A stretch of 52,951 bases of DNA. Origin: Elusimicrobia bacterium UBA4817 (GTDB taxonomy: Bacteria; Elusimicrobiota; UBA8919). The first letter of the stretch is position 1, and each line of letters starts with the position of its first letter. The notes under the pieces are model-generated. The model was given only the letters and a program-made list of their open reading frames with translations. It was not told the DNA's origin and searched no databases. The stretch spans positions 1-52,951 of the forward strand of contig DHFT01000038.1 of the NCBI GenBank assembly GCA_002402375.1, written 5' to 3'. Made by a program: the position numbers and the translations under genes. Shown one piece after another: positions 1-9,070 of the stretch.

Positions 1-24
1 AACTAACACCAGTTAATATACAAG

Positions 25-85
25 TTCACAGAGTTATAAATTCTTTATTCTTTTTTTCGCTGTGCTCTCGGTGACCTCTGTGGCT
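25..85. repeat. Dispersed CACAGAG/CTCTGTGG inverted repeat
   Basis: Short outer arms (CACAGAG on the left, CTCTGTGG on the right) enclose an AT-rich centre and a row of CTGTG/CTCGGTG-like units. It belongs to the same family as the copies near 13.1, 23.4, 38.0 and 41.9 kb. It covers the 3' end of coaD, so the last residues of that protein are read from the repeat. Confidence 0.6.
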
Positions 86-592
86 ATTTCTTTTTTTTGT
101 TTTTAACATCTGTTCTGCTATCGGCGGAACAAAACATCGGACATTTCCTCCGAGAGAAGCGATTTCTTTCACAAGCGTTGAGGAAATATATGTCCATTTT
201 TCCGAGGGTGTTAAAAATACCGTTTCTATTTCCGGATGAAGTTTTCTGTTTGTCAAAGCCATCTGAAACTCGTATTCAAAATCGCTTACAGCTCTTAAAC
301 CCCGGACAATTATTTTTGCATTTTTTTTCTTCATAAAATTAACGAGCAGTCCGTCAAATGACAAAATTTCAACATTTTTTTCTTTTACCGTGTCTTTTAG
401 AATTTTTACTCTTTCCGATATAGAAAAAAGCGGTTTTTTGTTCGGGTTTGAAATTACTGCTACGATAAGTTTGTCAAAAATTTTTGCCGACCTCGTAATG
501 ATGTCAAGGTGCCCGTAAGTCGCCGGGTCAAAGCTCCCCGGGTATACGGCTGTTTTTTTTCTGTCTTCGGCGGATTTTAGTTCATTTGACAT
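26..592 (-). CDS. coaD: Pantetheine-phosphate adenylyltransferase (CoaD)
   Basis: CoaD transfers AMP from ATP to 4'-phosphopantetheine, giving dephospho-CoA, the penultimate step of cytosolic coenzyme A synthesis. The nucleotidyltransferase signature [15 protein letters not shown] (residues 18-32, carrying the T-x-G-H form of the HxGH motif) and the C-terminal ISST segment are both present. An AGGAGG ribosome site seven bases before the ATG fixes the start, so about 14 residues precede the usual N-terminus. At 188 residues it is longer than the family's roughly 160. The extra C-terminal tail ([13 protein letters not shown] and following) is translated from a dispersed repeat and is unlikely to be part of the fold. 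Its start overlaps the end of the upstream membrane-protein gene by 11 bases, which suggests translational coupling. Confidence 0.95.
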   Translation of the reverse strand: MSNELKSAEDRKKTAVYPGSFDPATYGHLDIITRSAKIFDKLIVAVISNPNKKPLFSISERVKILKDTVKEKNVEILSFDGLLVNFMKKKNAKIIVRGLRAVSDFEYEFQMALTNRKLHPEIETVFLTPSEKWTYISSTLVKEIASLGGNVRCFVPPIAEQMLKTKKRNSHRGHREHSEKKNKEFITL

Positions 593-2396
593 AAATTTTC
601 CTCCTAAAAAATTTCAGACATATAAGAAACAATGCAGATAGTCCGGCAATTATAAAGCCAACCTTTGTTCCCGTGTCAGGGCAATATTTTAACACAATAT
701 TCCTTTTGACTTTCAGGGGAAAATTCTTGTCTAGGTACAGGGTCAATAACCCCCATTTATCCGAATTCCAAACCGAACGATATTTTACTCCGGATTGTTC
801 GGGAATTATCATCCAGCCGGGAAAATAATTGATATTGACGGGTATTTCCTTCGGTTCTTTTTTGGTTTTGAAAACTTCCACTAAAATTTTAGAAGGTGAC
901 AGCAATTTGATTTTTATATTTGGGTCGGTATTAAATATATCGAGATTGCCCTCTTTTACTGAAGAATGTTCCGGAAAAGCCTCGCCGGAATAACCCAAAA
1001 GCGTATCATAAAATCGTAAAATCCCTTCGTTATTTTGAAGGTAGGAATTCATTATCTGGGTTTCATCTATAAATGTTCCATCCTTCCATTCAGGGCCTGC
1101 AGAATGCTTGAATTTTTTATCGGCATAAAAATGTGCCGGACTTTTGAGAAAGGTAAACCGCCGTATTAATAGGATATTCCTTCTATTGACAAAATTATAT
1201 TCGGCAAAAGTAAATAAACATATCGTTATGAAAAAAATATTTATCCGCTTGCTTAAAAAATTTTTCTCAGATAAATAATATAGTCCAACAGTTGCGAAAT
1301 ATGCCATAGGCAGCGGTAAAAGTCCGACAAACCGCGTCGGCATATGTAATGCTCCTATGATCAAATTTTTGCTTAACAGCGGCCATATCGGGTTAGAATC
1401 TCCGGGATAAAGAAAAAGTGCCGTTGCAGTTACCAGAGCCATGCTTAAAGCAAATTTTCTATACGTATAATCCGTGTGTTTCAAAATATAATATCCACCC
1501 AAAATTACGAATATGAAACATAAAATTCCTATATATCCGTTTACTTCGTGAACGCCAAGACCCGTCTTTGCATAATAAGGGCTCAAATCCCATTTCTGAT
1601 TTATTCCAAATAATGCGGTTCCTAAAGTGTTAAATATGCCCTCAAATGAGTCCGATACCTTTCCCATCACGCAGTTTTTAGGAAAAATAGAAAGTATCTT
1701 ATAGGAAGCAATCAGTTTCGGAGCAGACAATAAAACCCCAAACGCCAAGTACGTGCTCCATTTTTTAAAATCACAAAAAGTAATGAAACTAAATAAAAAT
1801 ATCACTATAAATATGTTTGTAATAGATGAGCCCGCATAAACCATTAACGCTAATATAAAAGGTAGTATGTAGGCAAATTTTTTGAATTTCCAAGACCAAA
1901 TAAAAGCCGCAGATAGAATCGGAAGATATGCAATATTATGAAAAGCAAAATGTCCGGCTGTTAAATGACTTACCAAAAAACCCGAAAACGTATAAATCAT
2001 TGCACCGTATAAACGACAAAAAAAGTTTTTTATATCTAACTGTCTGAAAAGCACAAACATTCCAGTCATGCTAATTACACTTATAAATAACACCGACACG
2101 CGAATAGCAATCCACTGGTTTTTGAATATGAATGAAAAAATTTGGGGAACGCTGAACAACATATTCTGCGGATTTGCCCATAGCGGAAAACCGCCTCCAA
2201 TATAAGAACTGAAAAACGGGAATTCCTTAAAATACAGCATTGATATCTTATTTGCAAAAAGATACGTTATAAAAAAATCAAAATCTCCGTATAGAAATCT
2301 ATCGGGTTCCTTGAAAAGCGGCGACCAAAAAATAAATGAAATAATCAAACTGCACAAAATTTCTGAATAAACTATATGAATTTTAGATATTCTCAT
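582..2396 (-). CDS. Polytopic membrane protein, YfhO/GT-C-like
   Basis: A 604-residue integral membrane protein with roughly a dozen hydrophobic segments, a long extracytoplasmic stretch after about residue 400, and a last transmembrane helix followed by a basic end (FFRRKIYVK). The pattern of an N-terminal membrane half with short polar loops and a C-terminal soluble part resembles YfhO-type or GT-C-fold glycosyltransferase-like proteins that use lipid-linked sugars. The first loop contains FLYGDFDFF, where GT-C enzymes often carry acidic residues, but I cannot prove a catalytic motif. It lies 31 bases downstream of recG and overlaps coaD, so it is probably in the same transcript. The membrane topology is clear; the function is inference. 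Confidence 0.6.
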   Translation of the reverse strand: MRISKIHIVYSEILCSLIISFIFWSPLFKEPDRFLYGDFDFFITYLFANKISMLYFKEFPFFSSYIGGGFPLWANPQNMLFSVPQIFSFIFKNQWIAIRVSVLFISVISMTGMFVLFRQLDIKNFFCRLYGAMIYTFSGFLVSHLTAGHFAFHNIAYLPILSAAFIWSWKFKKFAYILPFILALMVYAGSSITNIFIVIFLFSFITFCDFKKWSTYLAFGVLLSAPKLIASYKILSIFPKNCVMGKVSDSFEGIFNTLGTALFGINQKWDLSPYYAKTGLGVHEVNGYIGILCFIFVILGGYYILKHTDYTYRKFALSMALVTATALFLYPGDSNPIWPLLSKNLIIGALHMPTRFVGLLPLPMAYFATVGLYYLSEKNFLSKRINIFFITICLFTFAEYNFVNRRNILLIRRFTFLKSPAHFYADKKFKHSAGPEWKDGTFIDETQIMNSYLQNNEGILRFYDTLLGYSGEAFPEHSSVKEGNLDIFNTDPNIKIKLLSPSKILVEVFKTKKEPKEIPVNINYFPGWMIIPEQSGVKYRSVWNSDKWGLLTLYLDKNFPLKVKRNIVLKYCPDTGTKVGFIIAGLSALFLICLKFFRRKIYVK

Positions 2397-2427
2397 AATT
2401 TTATGTTTATACGTCTAAACTTCACAT

Positions 2428-4512
2428 TTAAGCTTCCGATAGTTCCATATCTTTTTTCAGAAATTCATTTTTCGATTTTGACAACAGCAGGTTCGCGGTA
2501 TCCGGATCGTTCCTGATAATATCGTTTGCCGTTTCTTTTGCCGACGATATTATTTCCCAGTCGGACGCAATATCGCCTATTTTGAACTCCGTCAGCCCCG
2601 ATTGTCGGGTGCCGAAAAATTCGCCGTATCCCCGTAATTTCAAATCCTCTTCCGCAATTTTAAAGCCGTCGTTTGTTTTTGTAAGAACCTCCAGCCGCTT
2701 TTTTGCGTTTTCCGTTTTTGCGTCACCGATAAGAATGCAATATGACTCTTTATCGCTTCGTCCTACTCTGCCGCGAAGTTGATGTAGGGTTGAAAGTCCG
2801 TATCTTTCGGCGTGTTCAATAACCATAACGGTTGCATTTGTTATGTCAATCCCCGATTCAATTACAGTGGTTGAAATAAGTATTTGATATTTTTTTTTTG
2901 CAAAATCCGACATAACTTTGTCTTTTTCTTCCGGCTTCATTCTTCCGTAAATAAGTCCGACTGAAAAATCCTTGAACTCCGTATTTTTCAATTTTTCCGC
3001 TTCTTTTATTGCGGATTTAAGTTGTAATTTTTCCGACTCGTCCACAAGCGGATAAACGATAAACGCCTGCTCGCCCCGTACAATTTTTTCTCGGACAAAA
3101 TTATACGCATTTTTGTCCGACATTTCAAGTGTTTTTATCGGAATGCGTCCCGGCGGAAGTTCTTTTATTGTTGAAATGTCCATATCGCCGTAAAGGGTTA
3201 AGCCGAGTGTTCTTGGAATAGGGGTTGCCGACATCAGCAGGAAATCGGCGTTCTTGAATTTTGTTTTTTTTCTCATTTTAAGTCGTTGTTCAACGCCGAA
3301 TCTGTGCTGTTCGTCAATAACAACCAAAGAAAGATTTTTGAATTTTATATCCTCTTCAAGTAAAGCGTGAGTGCCTATTATTATGTTTGCAGTGCCGTCT
3401 GCAATTTTTTGTTTGCCGGCTTTTTTTTCTTTCCGGGACATTTGTCCCACGATGAATCCGACTTTAATATCTAATTTTTTAAGAAGTTTTTGGATGGTAT
3501 AAAAATGCTGTTCGGCAAGTATTTCTGTCGGCGACAGTATCACGGCTTGAAAACCGGATTCAACTGCCAATAGCATTGAGGACAATGCAACTACCGTTTT
3601 TCCGCTTCCGACATCTCCCTGCAAAAGACGGTTCATCGGTTTTTGGCTCTGCATATCATCAAAAATTTCGTTGATAACATTTTTTTGCGCTGCGGTTAAT
3701 TCAAACGGCAGATTCATTTTGAAAGGAGTCAGAAGTTTTTTTGTGAGAGTATATTTGAACTCTTTTTTTTCATATTTGCGTTTCTGCTTCAAAAATTCAA
3801 GTTTTAGTTGGAAGTCAAGAAATTCGTCATAAGCCAGCCGGTTTTTTGCTTTGTCCCTGTCGGTAAATGTTTCCGGAAAATGTATGTTTTGCACGGCGGA
3901 TTTTATGTCAACAAGACCGTATTTTTTCAGATATTTTTCAGGTATAATTTCAGAAAAGTTTCCGATATATTTTTCAATGGAGCGTTTTATGATTGTTCGT
4001 AAAAACTTATTGGTAAATTTTTCCGTAAGCGGATAAACGGGAACGATTCTGTTGGCGTTTATAAGATTTTTTTCATCGCCTGTAATAACTTCGTATTCCT
4101 GAACGCTTACAGTTTTTTCCCACAAATCGCTGCTGACAGTTCCTGTTACAAATATATCGCAGCCGACGATAATTTCTTTTTTTAATGTTCCGAGTACATC
4201 ATAACTTCTTGTGTGTCGTCTTATCCAGACGGCATTCGCTGTTCCTGAAAAATCGCTTATTTTCGCCCGGAATGCGACTATGTATCTGCCCCGCCATTCG
4301 GTTGAAACATTTTCAACTTTTCCGCGAACGGTTGTTTTTTCGCCGGGTTTTAATTCCGATATTTTTGTCGGGTTCGCCCGGTCCTCCCATTCACGGGGAA
4401 AATAATATAATAAATCCTTGACAGATTTTATTTTAAGGTGATGGCTTAATTTCTGTGCAGTTTTTTCGCCCACGCCTTTTATATACTGAACCGAAATGTT
4501 TTCTATTGACAT
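2428..4512 (-). CDS. recG: ATP-dependent DNA helicase RecG
   Basis: RecG remodels stalled replication forks and branch-migrates Holliday junctions. The N-terminus has a helix-hairpin-helix-like segment (YIKGVGEKTAQKL), followed by the OB/wedge domain (about residues 50-150). The superfamily 2 motor follows: Walker A GDVGSGKT at 299-306, a DEQH box at about 400-403 followed by RFGVEQR, then SATPIPRTL, and motif VI with QLRGRVGRSDK. The C-terminal region with GEFFGTRQSGLTEFKIGD is typical of RecG. At 694 residues the length is normal. The upstream gene rpmB is divergent, so the 70-base gap between the two starts must hold the promoter for this recG-membrane protein-coaD set. Confidence 0.97.
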   Translation of the reverse strand: MSIENISVQYIKGVGEKTAQKLSHHLKIKSVKDLLYYFPREWEDRANPTKISELKPGEKTTVRGKVENVSTEWRGRYIVAFRAKISDFSGTANAVWIRRHTRSYDVLGTLKKEIIVGCDIFVTGTVSSDLWEKTVSVQEYEVITGDEKNLINANRIVPVYPLTEKFTNKFLRTIIKRSIEKYIGNFSEIIPEKYLKKYGLVDIKSAVQNIHFPETFTDRDKAKNRLAYDEFLDFQLKLEFLKQKRKYEKKEFKYTLTKKLLTPFKMNLPFELTAAQKNVINEIFDDMQSQKPMNRLLQGDVGSGKTVVALSSMLLAVESGFQAVILSPTEILAEQHFYTIQKLLKKLDIKVGFIVGQMSRKEKKAGKQKIADGTANIIIGTHALLEEDIKFKNLSLVVIDEQHRFGVEQRLKMRKKTKFKNADFLLMSATPIPRTLGLTLYGDMDISTIKELPPGRIPIKTLEMSDKNAYNFVREKIVRGEQAFIVYPLVDESEKLQLKSAIKEAEKLKNTEFKDFSVGLIYGRMKPEEKDKVMSDFAKKKYQILISTTVIESGIDITNATVMVIEHAERYGLSTLHQLRGRVGRSDKESYCILIGDAKTENAKKRLEVLTKTNDGFKIAEEDLKLRGYGEFFGTRQSGLTEFKIGDIASDWEIISSAKETANDIIRNDPDTANLLLSKSKNEFLKKDMELSEA

Positions 4513-4582
4513 TTTTTTATATTTTTGTAAAATGATTCAAACAATAATTTTTAATTTTTAATTATCGTTATCGGAGGACATT

Positions 4583-4774
4583 ATGGCATTTAAGTGTATC
4601 GTGTGCGGAAAAAAAACAAAATCGGGACATCGTGTCAGTCACTCAAACAGAAAAAGCAACAGAAAGTTTAAGCCGAATCTTCAGAAAATCAGAATTGTTC
4701 TTGACGGTAAAAAATCCTACAACTATGTTTGTACAAAATGCATCAAATCCAGCCGAGTGAAAAAAACAATCTGA
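4583..4774 (+). CDS. rpmB: 50S ribosomal protein L28
   Basis: A 63-residue, very basic protein of the large ribosomal subunit. It begins MAFKCIVCGKKTKSGHRVSHS, has a second C-x-x-C pair near the end (VCTKCIKSS), and carries the L28 core with RKFKPNLQKI. Two CxxC pairs identify the zinc-binding form of L28. A GGAGG site lies five bases before the ATG. It is the only gene I accept on the plus strand: it diverges from recG and converges on the rel gene, the two stop codons being only about 14 bases apart. It is therefore a single-gene transcript read against its surroundings. Confidence 0.95.
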   Translation: MAFKCIVCGKKTKSGHRVSHSNRKSNRKFKPNLQKIRIVLDGKKSYNYVCTKCIKSSRVKKTI

Positions 4775-4788
4775 CATAAATCTTTTTC

Positions 4789-6216
4789 TCATACCTTTGT
4801 GATTTTGTTATAATTTTTTATTTTGCTTCTTGCAGTCGGAGTTTTTACGAATTTCAACCAGTCCTGTGACGGATGTGCTGTTTTACCGGTTAGTATTTCA
4901 ACTATGTCGCCGTTGTGCAGTTCATATTTCAACGACACCATTTTTCCGTTGACTTTCGCACCGTGGCATCTGTTTCCTATATCGGTGTGAACGGTATAAG
5001 CGAAATCAACGGTTGTTGAACCTGCCGGCAACGATTTAATATCGCCCTTTGGCGTAAAAACAAATATCTGGTCAAATTCCAACTCCGCTTTTAATCCAGC
5101 TAAAAATTCATTTGAATTATTATTTTCCTGCCATTCAATAACAGACGCAAGCCATGAAATTTTTTCGTCAAATGCCCGTATTTTTACGGATGATTTTTCA
5201 GTATCCTTATATTTCCAGTGTGCTGCGATTCCGTAACTTGCCGTTTTATGCATTTCCTCCGTTCTTATCTGAACCTCAACCGTTACTCCGTCTGGCATTA
5301 TTACCGTGGTATGAATTGACTGATACATATTTGATTTCGGGTTTGCTATGTAGTCGGTGAATGTTTCCGGCACCGGCGAGGACATTGTGTGAAGAATGCC
5401 GAGTATGGAATAACAATTCTCAACAGTGGCGGTTATAATTCTCATTCCTAAAATATCCTGTATTTCTTCAAACGGCTTATTCTGTTTTTCCATTTTTCTG
5501 AAAATACTGTAAATATTTTTCGGACGCGATTTAATTCTGTATTGAATGTTCAACGGGTCAATATTTTTTTTAAGTGTTTCAACGATGTCGTCTAATATAT
5601 GCTGCTGTTCTATTTCACGGAAAGCGATTTTTTTTGAAAGTTCTGAAAATAGTTGCGGATTTAAATTCATAAACGAAAAATCCTCAAGGTGCGCTTTTAA
5701 TTTATAAATTCCGAGACGGTGGGCAATGGGTGCGTAAATATCAATTGTTTCCTGGGATATTTTTTTTATTTTTTCAGCCGGAAGAAATTTCAAATCGGTC
5801 AGATTATCCATCCGGTCGGCAAGTTTTACGAAAATCACCCTGATGTCTTTTGCGGATGCAATTATAAGTTTCCTGATGTTCTCATTGCGTCTTGCATCAT
5901 CGCTCATAACGGATGTGTATTTTTTTAGTTTTGTTACTCCTTCAACTATTGTTGTAATTTCACTTCCGAATTTTGTAAGGAAATCCTCTCTTGTTATCTG
6001 AGTGTCTTCCAGCACATCGTGTAAAAGTCCTGAAATTACGGTGACATAATCAAAATTTAGTTCGGCAAGATTTTCCGCGACGGCTAATGCATGCTGAAAA
6101 TATGTTCTTCCGGAAAGTCGTTTAAGATTTTTAAGATTATTTTCAGCATATAATACGGCGTCGGTAATTTGCTGTTTGTGTAATGGATTTGCTTCAATGT
6201 ATTTTGTCAGTTCCAT
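4789..6216 (-). CDS. Short RelA/SpoT-family (p)ppGpp synthetase/hydrolase
   Basis: This enzyme makes and degrades the alarmone (p)ppGpp. The hydrolase domain keeps its metal residues: H42, HD at 66-67 in LLHDVLEDT, and the later ADRMDN segment. The synthetase domain (about 225-340) carries RPKNIYSIFRKM, IQDILGMRIIT and the run from YQSIHTTV to EVQIRTEEMH. A TGS domain follows (VFTPKGDIKSLPAGST, about 384-445). The protein ends 30 residues later, at 475 against about 700-740 for full-length Rel/SpoT. It therefore lacks the helical, zinc-finger and ACT parts that contact the ribosome and regulate the enzyme. The end abuts rpmB with no decayed remnant, so the short form looks natural. Bifunctionality is inferred from intact motifs. 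Confidence 0.9.
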   Translation of the reverse strand: MELTKYIEANPLHKQQITDAVLYAENNLKNLKRLSGRTYFQHALAVAENLAELNFDYVTVISGLLHDVLEDTQITREDFLTKFGSEITTIVEGVTKLKKYTSVMSDDARRNENIRKLIIASAKDIRVIFVKLADRMDNLTDLKFLPAEKIKKISQETIDIYAPIAHRLGIYKLKAHLEDFSFMNLNPQLFSELSKKIAFREIEQQHILDDIVETLKKNIDPLNIQYRIKSRPKNIYSIFRKMEKQNKPFEEIQDILGMRIITATVENCYSILGILHTMSSPVPETFTDYIANPKSNMYQSIHTTVIMPDGVTVEVQIRTEEMHKTASYGIAAHWKYKDTEKSSVKIRAFDEKISWLASVIEWQENNNSNEFLAGLKAELEFDQIFVFTPKGDIKSLPAGSTTVDFAYTVHTDIGNRCHGAKVNGKMVSLKYELHNGDIVEILTGKTAHPSQDWLKFVKTPTARSKIKNYNKITKV

Positions 6217-6223
6217 AGAAAGT

Positions 6224-6309
6224 AACGCTGATAACCGCTGATTGCAACGCTGATTGACGCTGATAAATCTGCGGACATCTGCGCCTTTATATCTGCAGTT
6301 ATCTGCGTT
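6224..6309. repeat. Dispersed CGCTGAT/ATCTGCG inverted repeat
   Basis: It fills the whole gap between the PorV-like gene and rel. The left half is made of CGCTGAT units and the right half of ATCTGCG/ATCTGCAG units. The copy at 20887-20971 has the same layout. No promoter is obvious, so rel may be co-transcribed through it. Confidence 0.65.
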
Positions 6310-7296
6310 TCAAAAAGACATGCTTAATGAAAGGGTATAATCGATAACTTTGTTTTTATCGGCATTATCAAGTTGATATGATTTTGCCGCGAAATCAATG
6401 AGCCATTTTTTCAGTTCGTAGCCGCCGCCTAAAGTCAAAGATTTCTTATCTGCATTGTCAAAGAACTTCTCTGAAATTATGCCCTGCCTTAAAAAAACAT
6501 GTTTTGCGAGTGTTTGTTGAAGTCCGCCGTGATAAAACTCTTTTTTTAACGAGGCAATATTTTCATAATCTGCGGAGAATAAAAGCCAATTAGCGGGTTT
6601 TATAGACAGTCCTGTTCGTATATGTGATTTTATAATGTTTCGCTTGTAGTCCGTCCACCAGATATATCCGGGTGAGTTTTCCACCGAGAAACCTAATTTT
6701 ATAAATTCTGATGCGGTATAAAGTAATCCGAAATCAAGTGCTATTCCGTTCCCGTCGGATATGTTTGCCGCCGGATTCACTAAATCGGTTACACCTAATT
6801 GTGCGGAAATATAGTTAACGTTTATTCCAAATTTCATCCTTTCGGTATTTTGCGTCGCCGAAGATAAAGTATATTTATTAGCCCGCAGTTCTATTTTTTT
6901 AGCTTCATGAATAGCCGAATAATCGGAAATTGGTCTGAATGAAAATGCGATTTTAGAGTCGGCAAACCCGATAAAAATAAGTTTTTTTCCTTGAAGCGAA
7001 TCACCGGCAAAAAGGTCGGAATCTGTGGCGTCAGTTTTTTGAGATATGTTTATACAGGTTGTGAAATATTTCCCTTCAAGCTGTTTCAGTCCTGCCGGAT
7101 TCCAATATGAAGCGGATGCGTTGTCGCTTACCGCAGAAAATGCCTCACCCATTCCGATTGCTTTTGCGTCTACGGGCTTGCCGTTAAAAATAAAATCGGG
7201 TAAGGAAATGTTTTGTTTGGCGAAAAGGCAGGAAGTAGGAAGTAGGAAGTAGAAAGCGGTAACGGATAGAAACATACAAAAAAAACTTTTTTTCAT
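6310..7296 (-). CDS. PorV/PorQ-like outer-membrane beta-barrel protein
   Basis: A 328-residue exported protein. The N-terminus is a signal peptide (MKKSFFCMFLSVTAF, then a leucine-rich core ending near LFAKQ). The mature part opens with the PorV/UPF0164-type signature: A-K-A-I-G-M-G-E-A-F-S-A-V-S-D followed by SYWNPAGL. Alternating strands then run to a C-terminal phenylalanine (LSLSMSF), as expected for a BamA client. Relatives are FadL-like barrels linked to secretion or surface attachment; the cargo here is unknown. The signal-peptide core is encoded by a heptanucleotide tandem repeat, so slippage would abolish the protein. It follows msbA by 52 bases. Confidence 0.8.
   Translation of the reverse strand: MKKSFFCMFLSVTAFYFLLPTSCLFAKQNISLPDFIFNGKPVDAKAIGMGEAFSAVSDNASASYWNPAGLKQLEGKYFTTCINISQKTDATDSDLFAGDSLQGKKLIFIGFADSKIAFSFRPISDYSAIHEAKKIELRANKYTLSSATQNTERMKFGINVNYISAQLGVTDLVNPAANISDGNGIALDFGLLYTASEFIKLGFSVENSPGYIWWTDYKRNIIKSHIRTGLSIKPANWLLFSADYENIASLKKEFYHGGLQQTLAKHVFLRQGIISEKFFDNADKKSLTLGGGYELKKWLIDFAAKSYQLDNADKNKVIDYTLSLSMSF
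7230..7257. repeat. Heptanucleotide tandem repeat (AGGAAGT) in a signal peptide
   Basis: Three perfect AGGAAGT units and a fourth degenerate one (AGAAAGC) lie inside the PorV-like gene, encoding about residues 14-23, the hydrophobic core of the signal peptide. The unit is not a multiple of three, so gain or loss of one copy would shift the frame. Confidence 0.8.
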
Positions 7297-7348
7297 AGTA
7301 ACTCCGATTTAACTCCGGACGATAAATTTGAATACCTGACCAAAAAAA

Positions 7349-9070
7349 TTAAGTAATATCCTGCAGTTCGTAAAGTTGCTTGTATAAACTGGATTTTTCT
7401 ATGAGTTCAGAGTGTGTTCCTATGGCGACTGTTTTTCCTTGAGCAATAACAATTATTTTATCTGCCGATTTTACGGTTGAAAGCCGGTGCGCAATAACTA
7501 CGGTCGTTTTTCCTTCCATAATCCGTGAGAGAGCATCCTGAACCAGCATTTCCGATTCGGAGTCAAGAGCCGATGTCGCTTCGTCAAGAATTAAAATTTG
7601 CGGATTTCTTAAAATTACTCTCGCAATTGCGAGCCGTTGTCTTTCTCCGCCGGAAAGGGTAACACCTCTTTCCCCGATAACCGTATCATACTTTTTCGGA
7701 AGTTTTTCTATGAAGTAACCGGCATTTGCCTTTTTTGCCGCAGTTTCTATATCGGTAAAATTTGTATTTTGCATCCCGTAAGAGATATTATTGGAAACGG
7801 TGTCGTTAAATAAAATTGTCTCCTGCGTAACTATTCCCATTTGGCATCTAAGTGATTTCAATGTAAAATTTTTTATGTCGGCGCCGTCAATAGAAACAAT
7901 TCCGTGGGTTGGGTCAAAAAATCTTGCGAGAAGATTTATTATTGTTGTTTTTCCGCATCCGGATGGTCCGACAATCGCCACCACCTCTCCTTTTTTAACG
8001 GTGAAGTTTATGTTAGAAAGCACCGGCTTTCCGGATACATATTCAAACGATACATTTTCAAAGATAATTTCATTTTTGAATTCCGGCATTTCTACTGCCT
8101 GCGGTATTTCAATAACTGTAGGTTTTTCGTCAAGTATTTCAAATATTCTCTCGGCCGCTGCGAACGCCGTTTGAATATCTGTATTCACGTCGGTTAATGA
8201 TTTCACGGGCCGATACATTGATATAGAAGTTGCTATAAATGCGATGAATGTTCCGAGCGTTGAACTTCCGTTCATTACGCTCATCCCTCCCCACACCACT
8301 ATAATTGCAACACCAGTCACGCCTAAAAATTCAATCAACGGCGATTGTAAAATGTCGGCTTTTGTGAGCCGCATAAGTAGATTAAAATAATCGTGGTTTT
8401 GGACCTGCATTTTTTCTATTTCTTCTTTCTCGGTCACCACCGATTTTATAAGTTTTATGCCGGTAATTTTTTCCTGCAAAATGGAATAAATGTCCGCGGT
8501 GAGTTCCTGAACCCGTTTAGCCCTCCGTTTGATTTTTTTGCCTATTTTCAGAATAACGATGGAGATAATCGGGAATGCCACGAAAATTGCAAGCGTCCAT
8601 ATCCAATTCAGGTAAAACAGTATTCCGAGATAAAAAATTACATATAAGCCGTCCCTCAAAGTATTTCTGGGAATCATTACGATTGCCCGCTGGATTAAAG
8701 AGACATCATAAGTTAAGCGGGAAATCAATTTTCCAGTGGATGATTTTATAAAATAATTCATGGAAAGGTTCATCAGTTTTTCATACATCTCGTTTCTTAA
8801 ATCTCTGACGACGGCTTGACCCATCCAGGACAGCAAATAACTCTGTAAATATGAAAAAACAAACTTTAGAAATCCGGTGATTATTATGCCTGCGGCTATC
8901 GGCAGCAGAAATTCTTTTTGTTTTAATGCAAAAATTTTATCCATTGCCGGTTTTATCAAAAGCATTATCAGTGATTGAAACATCGCTACAAAAACCATGC
9001 AGAACATCGCATAGATGAATTTTCTTTTATATGGTTTTAAGTAGTTGAACAGTCGTTTAAGATTTTCCAT
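7349..9070 (-). CDS. msbA: Lipid A export ABC transporter, MsbA type
   Basis: A 573-residue half-transporter: six transmembrane helices (about residues 15-310) fused to an ATPase with Walker A GPSGCGKT (368-375), signature LSGGERQR (from 472), Walker B ILILDEATSALD and the switch histidine in IAHRLSTV. MsbA-type homodimers flip lipid A-core across the inner membrane. Sequence alone cannot separate MsbA from related lipid or peptide exporters, but its place in a run with lpxB, a glycosyltransferase and galT supports lipopolysaccharide export. Its start overlaps the upstream glycosyltransferase gene by 14 bases, implying coupled translation. Confidence 0.85.
   Translation of the reverse strand: MENLKRLFNYLKPYKRKFIYAMFCMVFVAMFQSLIMLLIKPAMDKIFALKQKEFLLPIAAGIIITGFLKFVFSYLQSYLLSWMGQAVVRDLRNEMYEKLMNLSMNYFIKSSTGKLISRLTYDVSLIQRAIVMIPRNTLRDGLYVIFYLGILFYLNWIWTLAIFVAFPIISIVILKIGKKIKRRAKRVQELTADIYSILQEKITGIKLIKSVVTEKEEIEKMQVQNHDYFNLLMRLTKADILQSPLIEFLGVTGVAIIVVWGGMSVMNGSSTLGTFIAFIATSISMYRPVKSLTDVNTDIQTAFAAAERIFEILDEKPTVIEIPQAVEMPEFKNEIIFENVSFEYVSGKPVLSNINFTVKKGEVVAIVGPSGCGKTTIINLLARFFDPTHGIVSIDGADIKNFTLKSLRCQMGIVTQETILFNDTVSNNISYGMQNTNFTDIETAAKKANAGYFIEKLPKKYDTVIGERGVTLSGGERQRLAIARVILRNPQILILDEATSALDSESEMLVQDALSRIMEGKTTVVIAHRLSTVKSADKIIVIAQGKTVAIGTHSELIEKSSLYKQLYELQDIT

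Noticed and set aside
4517..4582. Sigma-70 promoters for rpmB and recG in the divergent gap
   Set aside because: The gap is so AT-rich that several weak -35/-10 matches exist on both strands and none stands out.
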